A stretch of DNA of 64,000 bases from Callaeas wilsoni (taxonomy: Eukaryota; Chordata; Aves; Passeriformes; Callaeidae), in contig VWPU01017455.1 of NCBI GenBank assembly GCA_013398955.1, forward strand, positions 1 through 64,000. The letters run 5' to 3'. The notes under the pieces are model-generated. The model saw only the letters and a program-made list of their open reading frames with translations. It was not told the DNA's origin and searched no databases. The translations under genes were made by a program, and so were the position numbers. Below are positions 1-13,600 of the stretch, piece by piece. Every line of letters starts with the position of its first letter. Position 1 is the first letter of the stretch.

Positions 1-135
1 CGGCCCGGCTCCCCGCGGGACCGTGCAGCGCCGTGTCGGCCGGGGCAGGGGCAGCGGGGACCGCCGGCCGCCGGGGCGGGCGCTCCGCGCGGGGCGTTCG
101 GGGCTGCTCCTGCTCTGGAGCTGGGGAAGCGGCTC
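1..135 (+). promoter_or_regulatory. MARCHF8: CpG-island promoter of MARCHF8
   Basis: About 21 CpG dinucleotides fall in the first 110 bases, against a strongly CpG-depleted background in the rest of the window. No TATA box is visible. A GC box (GGGGCGGG, 73-80) and several G-runs are present. This is typical of a broad, TATA-less housekeeping-type vertebrate promoter. The island is cut by the left edge, so its full extent and the transcription start are not visible. I assign it to MARCHF8 because a splice donor follows at 147 and the next convincing exon downstream on the same strand is the MARCHF8 start-codon exon. That link is inference. Confidence 0.8.
73..80 (+). promoter_or_regulatory. 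GC box (Sp1/KLF-type site)
   Basis: Exact GGGGCGGG within the CpG island. It matches the core bound by Sp1/KLF zinc-finger factors. Occupancy is not shown by sequence alone. Confidence 0.5.
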
Positions 136-1159
136 CTAATTCCCTGGTAAGAGGCTTTCCCACCTCCGCCGTCTTTGTCTGAACAGCCTCAGCTGCTGCT
201 TCTGGCGCTGGGAGCATTAGTGTTGCTGCGGGGAAACCGAGAGCGGATCAGCTGTGGGAAAGGACCGTGTTTGCACCAGGTGTCCCGTTAGGAGAAGGAC
301 GCGAATTCGCGTTCCGTGAGCAACATGGAACAGAGATACGCCAGAGGGAAAACAGTGCACAAGATGTGCTGGTCACAACGTGTTTGTAAGGAATCGTGAA
401 GTTTCACGGCAGACTAAGAAATAGTCAGAATTCCATCGTGCTTCCTGGAGATAGTTGGCAGGCAGAGTAATGCTCGAGTTGTTCAACTGTAACACTTTAA
501 GTTCTCCTCATTTTAGTATGCTAAAAGTGCAAGCAAAGCGAGAATTACAGTGTGCTAGTGCCAGATCAGTTGGTCTCAAACTGCAGTGCAAGAGGGCACG
601 CGGCTCAGCTCTGCAGTTGGCAAAGGACTGCTCTGCTTCCGAGCACAGCAAATCTGTGAAATAACCCAGCAGCATAAACATAGAAGGGACAATTTAGCTA
701 GAGCTTGAGTGGAGGTGGGAAGAGATGGTGGAAGGAAGATGGGGGTGGAAGAGGAGAGAGCCGGTCTGACAGTAACGCTTCAGCTGAAGCAGCAGCAGTC
801 TTTATGAATTTGTGCTTCTAAAATTGGTTTGGAGTAATGTCAGATGAGGCTGAGATTGATCTAGCAATAGCCCTAGTCAGACATTTTCAGAGAAAAGTTT
901 TCTTTGAAAAACACTTTATTTATTAGACCTAAGATGTTTTGTTTGAAATCTGTTAACATTGATCAATTTCTACGCATGCAGAGTTCTGCTGAGCCTGCCT
1001 GAGGACCAGGATTGCTGGAAACATCAATGTTCCTGTCTAAAGGGAACATCCCCAGCACCCGGAATACCTGCTGGGAGTGTTAGCAGCTTCTCAGGTGTAG
1101 CCCAAACCGTTTAGTGCCAGACTGTCCTCAGAGCAACCTTGTAGCTGCTCGGAGAAAGC

Positions 1160-1185
1160 GAGGCTTGGTTCTGAGGCTTGGTTCT
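1160..1185 (+). repeat. 13-bp tandem duplication
   Basis: GAGGCTTGGTTCT occurs twice head to tail with no mismatch. It is probably a small replication-slippage duplication within intron 1. Confidence 0.85.
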
Positions 1186-4100
1186 GCTGCGGTTGCTGGG
1201 AATGTTCGGACTGCTGAAGTCTGAACAGCTGCCCTTTTGCTGGAAACTTTGTGTCACTTAGGTCTAATGTAAACATAAGAAATTAACAATTCACTGAATA
1301 TTTGTTGTTATGGTGTTGGGCTTTTTGTTGTTCTTTTGATTTTTTTCCTTTTGACTTGGCTTTCAGCCAGCTGTAGCCAGCAGTTCTGCTTATAGAGGTA
1401 AACTACTCGAAAAGAAGTGATTTTCCGTTTTGGGGTGTCACACTAGAAGAAAAGCTGCATGCTTTTCATGCCTCAGTGTATGGATGTAGGGCTGAAATGT
1501 TTGGAGGTGTTCAGGTGAGGTCTAGTGCTAGAAAATACACCCATTCCATGGCTGGTTTTGTGCAGACTTTAGTGTTATAAGGATAGAGTAATTCAGCATG
1601 CTGGACGAATTTTCTGTATTTTCAGGAGATTTTTTAAAAAAATTTAAACTTCCGGTATTTTAGATCTAACATTTTGGATGAGCAACTCTCTCACGTTCAA
1701 GGGTGAAAGGATTTAATCTTCCCAGCTGCTGAGGCTGTCACAGTTACCTTAGGCAATGTTCCAAAGTGTCTGACAGACTGATTTCCTTACTGCTCTTCCA
1801 AACACTGACATTAGTGGGGAAGGCAGGGCACTGCAGGAATGTGACAGCTTCCAGTAATAATCCCACTCAAGGAAGGAGTTGTGGGTGGTTGTTACAAGCC
1901 CTGAATTGATGCCGCTGCATAAGAAAAAGCAGTCTCCTGCTATGGGTCTTTTCTGCCATATACCTCAGTCAGCCCTAGTGGGCCTGACTGATAGCTAGCT
2001 TCAGAAACGTGGATAATAGAGTGTGCATGGCTATCTGCCAGGAAAAAATGAAAACAGGAATGAGGTGTCTTCTTTTTCTTTCCTAACTGCTTTTTATTTT
2101 GTTTTGCTCATGTTCTGCCCTTCCACCCTTCCCCCAAAAATATAAGGAACTCTTGATCCTGCAGAAGTGTTTAACTAGCGTTCTGTAAGAGCCTGTAGAT
2201 GGACCATAAAAAGTTAACAGGCGTTGAAAGAAGGAACTTCCAGGAACCCTGAACAACCTTGTGCTCGGACTGTCTATGTGTGGCAGACAAATAGTGAATA
2301 GCAAAGCTGTAGAAGGCTGTAAGGAATGAAAAACATCAAGTCTGGGAGAAACTTCCCTTCCAGGGCATAAGGTATTAGAGGGGAAATCTTCCTGGGATAC
2401 AAGTTATCCATTTACTGCTCATGCCAGTTCTTTCTCGGGAGCATCTAGTGCTAGCTGCTGCAGGAACTGAGTGAACCATGTAAATCTCACATCTAATTCA
2501 CTGTATTAATTTCCATAGTGAGACAGAACTCATGCAAGGTTTGCTGGGACTTCTGTTTTGCTGACTTGTGGATTGACTGCAAAGATCTGGTGGCAGCTTG
2601 TTGTAGCATAGCAGAGCTGGCATTAAACTTGCTGGATGGGCTTTGTTCACTGTGAATTTTCACAGCTCCAGATTGTTGAAATGCTCTGCACTGAGATAGG
2701 GTCAGTTTTACTAGTTCTGTTTGGATTTTACTGAAAGCTTCCCAAAAGAACTCATGATTTCTACACCAGATTATTTTTCACTGCTTCCCACTACGTTTTT
2801 GTGGGATTTTATCAAGGTATCCACTTTCATGTGAAGCATTAAAAAGCCAAATAATCGATTACATAGTGTTTATTGATTCTGGGGTAGGTAAATGGACAAG
2901 AGGCCTTGGAAGCCTGGTCTTTTTGCACTTAAAGGTATACTTTAAGAGCTTTGTTGCTCTTAAATTTAACTCATCACCAGACAGCCAGACACTTCACCAA
3001 CAGCAAGAGGTCTCAACCATCAGCAGTTTCTAGTGCTTGCAATTTCTTTTCCCCAGGGAACTAGAAGGAAGGCTGGCCTTTATTATATGTCCAGCTGATT
3101 ATTGTATTTGGGCTGGTCTAGATCGAAGCTGTTTATAAATGACTGTTAAACTTTTGTCTTTTCAAATGAGTGCCACTCTGGAGCTCACATTTGGTACCTG
3201 CAGGCAAGTAGGGGGGCTTAGTAGCAAATCTTGAATTTAACCTGGCAGAATGTCACAGTTGATTGGGCTGGACTGAAAACAGTGTTGGAAATTTTTGATG
3301 AAATACACATATATTACCTATGTGTGTAATGAGTGGAAAATAGTAAAAGGTTCTAGAAAGTGCAGCGAAGATTTTCCATAGTTATATGAAATAAAGGTAG
3401 TAGATGAGCGCTTTATCCCTGGAGACTCATTTAAGGATCCCAGTTGTAAACCTTCCAAAATTCATATGGAATATAAATATTGTATCTTTTGGGGGTAGGT
3501 AAATCCTGTGTATCAGTTGGGTGTGCCTTGATATATGCCCTTCAGAGTTTCTGTGTGTCCTTCAAAGGGCATCAGGACAGAATACATGTCACCAGTCCAT
3601 TCTGCAGGTGAACAACTGCACCAGAGCTGCGCTTTGGGAAAACAGGCATTGGGCTTAGGAACATCATTTAACAGGTCACTGCTCACTCAGGTAAGGCTGA
3701 GTTTGTCTCCCTGTTTGGTCATAGCTTCTGTAAGATCATGTGTTTATGCACCATCCAGAATAAGAGGTTCATTACAAGGGATAAAAATGTTGTCAGCTGT
3801 TCTTTCCTGAGCAGGTAGCTTGAGTTCTGTCATGTCCTCGATACAGGATGAGAAGCCTTCCTCTTTGAATCAAAGGGTCAGCTGAAAAATAGGGAGAGGA
3901 AAGAAAGATGGAAGGTGACAAACTCTAGGGTGGCAAACCAAAAAAGAAGAAAAAAAAGAATAGGGTTCAAGTTTACACATGAAGTTGCTAATTTTTTAAA
4001 AAGTATACAAATCCTTTGTGCCTCCCTTCCTGTCAAATGTACTTTATTTTTAAAAAGCTTTTTGGTTCCTCTTTAGTGTGTGGACTGAGCCTGCAAGGAA

Positions 4101-5636
4101 GAGTATCTGTAGGAAAAAAACCCCAATGCTTCTGAATAAATAGCTAGGCTTCCCCTGGGTCTGATCTGCTGATTCTAATGACCAGAATAATTTGTCACTC
4201 AGACTTACTTACTGCTAATAACTCTGTGCCATTGTGCAGCTTGAGGAAGGGAGTTGTGCTTCTGCTCTCATTGCTAGAGTTGAATTTGAAGTTCTGCTTT
4301 CTCGTTACACAAGAATTTCCATGGGCGCACCACACATGTGGGGGTCCACACATTGCCATGACTCCTAGGACTGAAACTAGAAACTGGCTTCTTGACATGG
4401 GATTTGGGTGAATTTTGCCTGTAGAGGACCATTTGAGTACCATTAACTGAAAAGGAAGCAGTGAATTTGCTGTGTACAACCTGCCCTATAGCACCAGGTA
4501 AATACTGAGGAAGTATTCAGTCAGATCTTCTACTGTAAGCACTTCTCTTGGCAGTGGACCTGGCCTTTACTTTCCTGGGAGAGGGAAGGTGATGTCACGG
4601 GATTATTAGTGGGATCCCCTCGCCTCCAAATTACTGCAGGATTTACAAAAGGGATGTCTTTGTTTAATGTCATTCGTAAAGGTCTCCTAAAGCATTTCTT
4701 TGTTGAAGAGACTCCTTCAAAACCAATGGGAGCTGTAGCAAGACAAAGCCTTCTCTGCCTATTTATATTTGCTTTCCCTGTCACTGGCTCCTTGTCTCAT
4801 CCAGGACAGAGGATTAATCTCTCTGATCCCTCTATTTCTAGTTGTAACAGCACAGTGTGCTATTGAGGGTGATTCACTACTACTCCAATCCTTGTTATAA
4901 TCTCTTGTAACTACGAATGCATCAGTCAAAAGAGAAAGGCTAATGGAAAAATGTGGCATATTTCTGTGTATGTATTTTTTTTCGATATGCATGTGTATAT
5001 TTATGGGAAGATTGATGGATTAGGGAACAGGAAGTGATGCAATACAGGGCTCTGCCATGGTTTCATAACATGGGCCATATTATAGCAAGAAATTCTTGCA
5101 AATGACCCTGCTTGCCCTATCTGAGTGCAGTTTTGTCTCCTTGCGTGTTTCCCATGGCCTCCTTCAGCAAACCACTCTTAAGGGACATGCATTTAACAGC
5201 ATTATGAACTCTGCTACAATAGATAGAAAGTGAAAGTTGGCAGTGGCTTTTTGGTTCATCATACATAAGCCTGATGAAGTCTGGCATACCAGAGGAATGT
5301 GTAGAGCAGGAGAGAATAGTTTACCATAGGTGATGACAGAGAAGAAAACATACATGGGAGCAGTCTGGCTCTTTCTGAAGTTGACAGTAGGCTTTGGTTT
5401 TTTGTTCCTTTCTAGTAAATGACATGAGTTCCCCTTGTAGTTCTGCATCCAAAATGTTGTCCTTTTAAGTGTGATTATTGTTAGAGCTTTTAGGGTAATC
5501 ATCTTGAGCTTGCCTGCCAAATCTGAACTGGAAGTGCCAGGACTAGGAAGGACAGTTGTTGTCAGTGTTTTTTCTCTAGTGAAATCTGTGACCATTTAGA
5601 ATGATTTACAATGAAGCTGCTTCTATAAAATGTGTC

Positions 5637-5668
5637 TGTATGTGTACGTGTATATGTGCATGCATATA
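5637..5668. repeat. 32-bp alternating pyrimidine-purine tract
   Basis: Uninterrupted pyrimidine-purine alternation made of TG, TA, CG and CA steps, in a locally TG-rich stretch. It is a degenerate TG/TA microsatellite with potential to adopt left-handed DNA. No function is implied by sequence alone. Confidence 0.7.
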
Positions 5669-8600
5669 ATCTACAAAAGCAGATGGGCTGAAGATTTGCT
5701 ACTCTTTGACATTGCAAATGATCTCTAGAGGAAAGGATTTTTTACACCAAACATGATAAATGCATACTGAACTAACTGCTGTCTTGTTTCAATGAGAAGA
5801 AAAAGAATCTGCTTAGCTTTAAAAAGAAGAGGAAGTTCACTTGCAGCTAAAGGGTATTTTTGTGAGAGACAGGAAATCTGAGTCTTCTATCCTGCTTCTG
5901 GCCTGTTTTCCAGTTTCAGTTACTTCACCTATGCACACCTTAGTTTCCTGCAACTCAGTTGTCGTGTATATCATGGTATTTGTAAGGTTCTTGGGATTTT
6001 TAAAAAAAATCTTTTTAACCTATTCTCTAAGGGGAAGTGGTCTTATGCAATCAAACTGCCAGTAACTTCTGAACATGTTGGCTAAATGTCACATAATTGC
6101 TGGAACTTCAGGATGTTGCAGAAAGAATGGAATATAAATCGTGATGTCACCACTGAGAACTGCAGCCTCATCCTGTGCCAAAGCCCATGGAGATGGCACT
6201 TTTTAAACATAAGATAGGTCACATGGGTGAGTGGCCCTTATGAAACCTACGGCCACAGGATACCAAATGCAGGATATCAGACAGCACTAACCCTTCTGCT
6301 GTGCCCTTCTTCCACTGCAAGGCCTTCTGAAGGCTTGGGAGAAATTGAAAGTATTGTTACTAAATTAGAGCTGGCACGATGCAGCAGACTCTTCACAAAA
6401 TTAATGTTTGATAACATAAGGGGGTGGAGGGAGGAGAGATATCCTTTGTAAAATTACATGATTCTTGTCAGGCTGGCTTGATCTTGGGAATTAGCAAAAA
6501 ACAGTAGCAGGTTTGATTAAAATATGGAAGGGAGTTTTAACTTTGCTCTTGGCATAATAAAGCAGAAGCAAAAAAAACCAAGATCAGATTTCAGCCTTTT
6601 AAACACATTGGGGTTCTTATGCAGTGTTTTACTACTGAAGCCTTGAAATATCTTGTTGTTTTGGGGCATAAAAACTGTACACTGCCTCTTAGCACTGCCT
6701 TTTTGTGAGGCATGTATGTTGTTTCAGTGATTATTGTGACAGCAGTGTTCAGCTATTTTGTACCCTTCATCTTAGGGTCTGACCTGACAGGGGAGGATAA
6801 CTCTGACTGAGACCGCTCAAGTTGGGTATTTCTGATGTTGCAGAGATTCTCACCAATCATTGCAAGACTTGAAAGGTTTCCATATTGTTCTGTGTGAGCT
6901 GCTACATGCTTTGGCAGAGTGTGAAAAAGAGTCCTGCTTTAGCACACCTGCACAGCTCTGCAGTTCCTAAGACCTTTTAGAGATGAGTTTCTTTTTATGT
7001 GCCATCTTGGAAGTGTAGGAAAACGGCACTGTGATGTTTTCCAAGCAAATTATGGAGAACCCACAACACTGTTGTGTTTTCCAAATGGCAAGAAGTTCAA
7101 AATTATTATTCTTTGACCTTTCCTAATCCATCTGATTACTTTCTTAAATGAAATGTGTGGCTTTGTTTCTAGTGAGGCAGCGTGCAAGTGATATATTAGA
7201 ACTGCAGTTTCAAAGCAGCAGGAGACGGCCCTGCCAGAGCCCTGTGCCTTGTACCAAGTCTGCCTAAGCGCTCCTTGCATTTTACCCCTGCTCAGTGACG
7301 CTGCAAGTGAAGTGTGGAAGCATCTCCTCTCTATATATCTGCATATCAAATGCAGCAGGATAAGTCTGACATATGCTTTGCAGTCTTTTGGTGGTGTTTT
7401 TCTTCCCAGGATCTCCCAACGTCAGTATTTGGTGTTTTAGGGACCCTGAAGCACTTGTATCTGCCCCAGACCTAGGCTTTTATTTACTAGTGGTGTTGAT
7501 ATCAGCTTCTCCAACAACAAGGCAAGGATCCCAGTTCAGTTGCTGTTGAACATGTGTGATTCAAGATAAGATTTCTCACTCACTTTCCTTTGTTAGTGAT
7601 ATCCTGGCAAGCATAGCATCATGTGGTCCAGCAGCCTGAGAGCCAAGAACTCAGGATCAGTCCCTTACATAGAAAGGGAATTAGATACATCATCCATTTT
7701 ATTCTTGGCTGTGATCTTTCATTGTGTCTTGTTAGATATTTGTTATGGTTGTTTGCTTTCTCTGTCTACTTGAGCTCTGCTTGTCAGCTCAGACATGTGC
7801 TCAGTCTGTCTCATCCATCTTTGATTGCCTACTGGGAAGCTTTTTAGTTGGCATGTTCTCACTGTGCAGAACTACAGGTGCTTTGCAGAGACTTGGTAGG
7901 GCTGTGATGCCCTGCAGGCATCGTGCTGGTTGGCTGTTTGTCAGCTGCCTTTTCAAGTCCTCATTAGCTGCTGTATTGAGGCTGTCTGCTCTGTAAGACC
8001 TGCATGGGTTTGGCTTAGCCTGTCTTTACTCTGTGCCTCATGCAGGGGTTGTGGGAGGAGGCTGCAGGGATGGTTCTGCTTCAGGGTGGATGCTCTGCTC
8101 AAGGAAGGTGTGTTTTCCAGTTGCATACTGGTGCTCTGGTGTTACCTCCCTTTCCACATGACACTACAAAACATACACTTACCTCATCACACAGTTTGCG
8201 TTGCTGCTTCTATGAGTAAGGGAAGAGAAACTCAGAGAGCTGATGATCCAATCTCTGAGTGATTGCCTTTGAGCTATATCCTGTGCGGCTCATGGGCAGG
8301 TCTTTGTGGTTGATGTAATCTAACTAATGCATGTGAGAGACATCTGAGCCAGGAACTGGGAATTTAATAAGATGCTGAAACTGTTGGGTTTCAAGTCTGA
8401 AAGTAATTCTTGTCATCAGGGGATGGGAGTGGAAAGCAACTTGACTGTATGCAGTGCATCCCACCAAGGCCAGTAACACGGACATACGGCAGCACAGGCC
8501 TGCTTTTCTGAGATGCTGTTTATTCCCTGTCTCCAGCAACGCCTCTGAGTTGAGGAGAGTTGGCAAGTTTCTGAGCCAAGCCTTTCTTCCGTGGGCCTTT

Positions 8601-9773
8601 TTTTCTTCCTTTATTGTAACGTGCCAAAAAACGAAAAAAATCACTAGCAGGCTAAGTCATGCTTTAACTTGGTGAGCAGTAAAACAGCGTGTTACGCTGT
8701 CTCTGGGCCTTCTACGACCCCTTCTAGAAAAGACACCACTCCAGCATGACTGCTTGCAGAGGGATGGGTTACTTGAGCTTGTAAACAACTTCACTGCTGG
8801 TGTGTGAAGATGGCTGTGCCTTTCCAGATTTCTTCATCTCCCCTCGCCATTCCTTCTAGGCTTTGAGTGAGAAACTTGAAGATGTTAAGAAGTACCTTCT
8901 TGAGTGTATGATAGCTGCTTCGTCTTTGCTGGTAGATGATGGCTTTTGAAGAAATACTAAATGTTGTATTGGAAATTCATTTGTAAAACGTAGTCTTAGA
9001 AAAAGCAGTAACTAATTTACAATTGAGTGTAGCTCCAGCTCAATCAGACAATTGCTAAAAATAATCTACCTTCTAATTCCACTGGTGATCTCTAATTAGA
9101 GAAGTCTTCTAAGTCATAACCTGCATATAGGACAAGATAGGAGGCTGAAGTGATTTTGCCAGTCTGTAAAGTGCAGACAGAACGAGTGTTTGGGGAGGTA
9201 ATTTTGGGGGGAGACCAGGTGTTCTAACCTTGATGGTAGTGACTTTGCACTGCATTTATGCTGAGCCTTTGCCCCAGCTAAAGGCTGTAGGGTGCAGTTT
9301 TTCCAGCAGTGTCTTCTTTTTTAGGCAGAGAAGATGCCCTCTTCAGTGGGCATCTGCTTCCTAGAGATTTTATTTTTCCTTTAAAAAAACCCACAAGTAC
9401 CCCAACAAACCCAATCCATGAGCACAGAAAGGAACATTATATATGTGTTACATTGTTGTTTCCTTCTTGAAGCTGTTAGGTTGAGCATTTTAAGACAGCT
9501 GTGTGGCTTTGCTGCAGAAGCAGCACAGCAAGGAAGAGGGAGCCTTTTCAGCTGAGGTATTTCCCATCTCCTAAGATTGGGATCTGAATACTTTTTAGCC
9601 TCTTGTCTGTTTCATTACTTAAGTTCGATGACTTCTGTCCTCTGTAATGAGGCCATGAGAGATCAGCTGGCCTTGCTGAGATGTGAAACTTCTGTTAGCT
9701 CTGCAGGAAATGTAGGGGAGATGAGCTTGTATCAGATTATTTCTTTGTAAGATGATGGTAATGTTGCCAGGTA

Positions 9774-9794
9774 ATGCCATTCACTGAATGGCAT
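9774..9794. repeat. Near-perfect palindrome (10-bp arms, 1-nt centre)
   Basis: Arms ATGCCATTCA and TGAATGGCAT are exact reverse complements separated by a single C. Flanking bases do not extend the symmetry. The site lies inside intron 1, far from any exon. Confidence 0.85.
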
Positions 9795-10607
9795 GTGTCC
9801 CTGAAGAACAAGGAGTGTAACTTCCCCCGAGCTCAAGGCTTGATGCCTCGTTCAGAGAGAGCACAGCCAATGCAGAAGGACTGTGCCAGGCACAAGGTCA
9901 CTTGTGACGCAGAGGGGACCATGCCTGTTCTAGGCACCGTGCCGCTTCCTGTAGCGCCCAGAGGCTGAGGGGAACGATTGGCTCCTCTAAGAGGAAAGCA
10001 GCAGTGTTTTGGTCACTTGTGGGTTCCTGTCACTTCAGAAATAGCAGAAGACATCTTTAGTCTTTATATACCTTGCGAACATCTTGATGTGCTGTACAGC
10101 CCATGTGTGGGAGCCTGTGCTAAAGATGGGACTATCTAGAATGGAACAAGCCAACTGTTTTAAGTGAGCAGAAAACGGCGGAGATTTTTGTCTTGACTTT
10201 CTAACATCTGTTGCATTTGGAATAGAAGGTAGCTTTCGGTTTTTCTATTGAGAAAGAAAAAACAAACTTGCATTTGTCATTTAAAATGATTAATAGAGAA
10301 ATACGTTGTTATCTCTCCATTAGTCCAGTTCGGCAGATGTTCAAATTATTTGTCTGTAGTTATTTTTCATGTACTCTTTGGGAGAGCAAATGTACCTGAA
10401 TATTATCGTAATTGTAGCTACTTAGAAAAGGAAACCAGAAAGTCAGCTGCTATGGGTCCTGGAAAACATGGAGGAGAGTAGGGTGGAGTTGTGTGGGTTT
10501 TCCTCTCTGCAGTGAAGGATGCTGTTGATGTAAAATTCAGCAGGTTTGATGCTTGCCTCTTTCTCCAGCAGTAGATTTTCCACAAGGACTAATGATATTT
10601 TAGTTTG

Positions 10608-10624
10608 ATAAATAAATAAATAAA
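10608..10624 (+). repeat. (ATAA)n microsatellite
   Basis: Four perfect ATAA units plus one extra A, inside intron 1. Confidence 0.9.
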
Positions 10625-13600
10625 CTTTTTCTTCTAGCTTTCAATTTCAACAGATACCTGATAAAAACTACTTTTTCTTCCCAGTTTTGTCGTCATGAAT
10701 GTTTCAGGTTTTACAGTAGTGCTCATGTGCATCAGAGTTGCATTGGCCTTGTTTAGCACACTTGGCTCATCTCACTGGCTCCTGTTTAAACTAATTTAAA
10801 ACAAAGACCGTCTGTTTGAGGAGAAGACAGAAAAGCCACTTCTAAATGTGATTGGGTTGAAAAATGTGACATGTCAATTGGCATCAGTGATGTGGCCATG
10901 CTCCTGAATTTTATTTCCCTGTTTGGAGAACTTCATATAGCAGCTTCTTTTACTGCCTTGTAGACATGCAACAGCATCCCAGAATCCATTCCATTGTATT
11001 GCTCCAGCTATGGCCAGGTTCCTTCAAAATCACCTTTTGTCCCACAGAATTTTGCTATCTGATGGCTTGGGCCTCCCCTCACTCTTAGTAGACACTTGGA
11101 GATTGCTTTGAAACATGTGCTGGAGTAAAAACTGGTAATCATTTAAGAGTAGGTCAAAAGGGCACTGCAAGTCAGCCTCTTCTCCAGCAGCAAGAAACAG
11201 ACCTGTGCAGTTCTAAGTGTTTCTCGTTAGTAAGCATCATTTTTCTGTACCTGGGTACTTTTCTCTGTCTCAGTAGCTTTCTGCAGCCAGCTGTGTTTGG
11301 CTAGCAATGAGCAGCTAGCGGATGATAGCTGGACTTTAGAAGTACTGCTGTAGTTCTGGTGATAGAAAGCTGTGACGGATTTGCTTTAATGGGATTTTGT
11401 ACAGGTCTTGCAAGTACATAGGAATGGACTGGAGTTTTGTGCTGTTTCTCTAAATTTCTCATAAAATCTCTGAATTTCTAAATACTTTTAGAAATGAAGG
11501 GACTAATACTGGGTGGGACAGAAAGGGTCAACACTCGATAGCTGAATTGAGAACAAGGACAACGGGGTGAGGATGCAACTGCTGGACACTGGTTTCTTGT
11601 CTGTGTAAGAAGGCAGGGATTTAAAAGAATCCACAGTCATGTATTCATCTCATGATTGCATCCAGTGGCTATTTTAGGTACAGTGGGGATGAATGGCCCT
11701 TTATAGACCGTGGTAAGGAATGCCTTGTCTGTGGGTTTCAGTAATGCCAGTCCCTTCTTTTCGGGTGGCATAGAGCACTGTTGTGAGGGAAGGATGGTCA
11801 GAACCAACACGCACGTGCCAGCCCGCTCGCGTGAAATAACACCCTCATGAAGGGAAACTGTGGGTGCTCTGCTGCTGCCAGTGCGTGTCAGCGTCTGCAC
11901 TGGCACAGGGAGCTGGGGCGAGACTGTTTGTCAGCCATTGGAAATCAGTTGCCTGGCCTTTAAACTACAGCACGGACACTTAAAATACGATAGGCACATG
12001 CAGCCTTTTTAACCACCCAGCAAATCCCTTGATAAGGTTGCAGCTGGAAGAGGCTGTCTTGTTCTGGCACTGGAAAGGATTTATTTCTGTTCACAGACTT
12101 GGACTCTGTTGGCTTTTTACAGCTTTACGTTTTAATGATAATGCTATGACAGAGAGGTTCTTAAACTCTGCACTTTATGTTGAAGTTGATGAGAAGTACC
12201 ATGTTTGTCTGCCTAACAACTTCCTCAAATCAAGATCTGGCAATTTTTGGTGACAATGCAGGTGTGAAACTGAATGAGTGACTCAGATGCCGAGTGCTGT
12301 TACTTGCTTGTCCTACTGTAGCACTTCAGTCTGTGCTCTTGGTTGTGCCAGGTACTGTGCATTGCCATGGTAAGGAACAATACCATCCCACAAAAGCTAT
12401 CTGTGTGGCTGAAACAGCCTGGAGATGGGAAGTGGAAGTACTGTTATCCTTCCATTGCACAGAATGGCTAAACAGAAGAACTGCAATGATTTGCCTTCTT
12501 GAACCACAGCCAGTGAGCACACCTCTGTATTGGTGATACTTGAAATAAAGATGGGCAGCGATGTCAGTGGGGCTGTGGACTCCACTCCCCCAGCACGTTG
12601 TTCTGCCTGGAGCTCAAGTTCTCATGCAGGTCACAGTACTGGTCCTTCCCACATTGCCTTTTGCATGGGGGATTCTTGGATGTGGCAAATGTATAGAGAG
12701 GGTATCAGAATGGAAAAAAGATGGAAACATAAAGCCATTAAAGAAACTTACTATGCCTGAGTATATTTCCCAATAAAAAGTTCTCGCTGAAGTCTGTTAT
12801 ACTTTAATGACTCATGGTATTTCCCTGTATTTAAAATGTATTTAGAATTTTTCAATTTGGGGGATAGCAAATGACTTCTGGTAGTGAGTTTCGCATCAGA
12901 AATCAGGTTACTTCAAAATATGGGAATTTATGATTGAAAACAAACTCATTGGTGTCATGCAAGTTAGCAGAATAATCAGGTGCAGGATGCTTGGTACATT
13001 GCTGTTTTTACTCTACATTTGAACTTCTGAAGACCCTGGTTTTAGGCTCTCCAGTTGCTTTGGGCAAATCCTAAAGAATGTGGTTTATAAGTGTTTCTTC
13101 AGAGTTTAAAGGTTTGTCATAATGATCCAGAAATCTAGATTTTATTAAGGCTTCCACAGCAAAAACATGCAACTTAAACCTATAAATAAAGAATTACCTG
13201 ACATTTAACTCATAAATCATTCAAAAGAAAATACGTTCTTATGTACGTGGCTTTGGAAATTTCTTACCCAAAGAAGGAATGATTTCACATTTCTTCAAAA
13301 CATAGAATCATTTAATCAATAGCGTATTCTTTTAACTCTGCCTTAAGAGGAATGTTTTGCCTGGTAGCAGTTAAACAATAGTGAACAATGTTGAGTAGGT
13401 GCCTGTTGTTCGTAAATGGCTTTTACAACTGTTTGTCTCTGATGTAATGGAAAATAAGTGATGTAGCACGGAATTTTCCTAAAAATGCATTGTTGTTATC
13501 TCTGCACAATATAGAATGTGAGCAGCGTCCTCACTGAACAATGGTGAGATTGTTCTGTTTCATCACTGTCTTGCATTGTAAATATTTACACTGTTTGAGA

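Larger units (their letters stand above)
1..146 (+). other. MARCHF8: MARCHF8 exon 1, non-coding (5' end off-window)
   Basis: GC-rich leader ending in CTG|GTAAGAG, a near-consensus U2-type donor with the intron starting at 147. The segment 1-146 contains no ATG on the + strand, so it can only be 5' untranslated sequence here, and the first AUG of the spliced message would come from exon 2. The exon's true 5' end is unknown and may lie left of position 1. Joining this exon to exon 2 at 21474 is inferred from order, strand and splice signals; transcript data would confirm it. Confidence 0.65.

Noticed and set aside
5164..5595. 143-codon minus-strand ORF in intron 1
   Set aside because: Low-complexity, unrecognisable translation with no splice context or neighbouring exon. 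Treated as chance.
13298..13318. ACATAGAATCATTTAATC resembling a reverse CR1 3' tail
   Set aside because: Only about 14 bases match the CR1 end and the adjacent conserved GGTTGGAAAAGACC block is missing. Likely chance.
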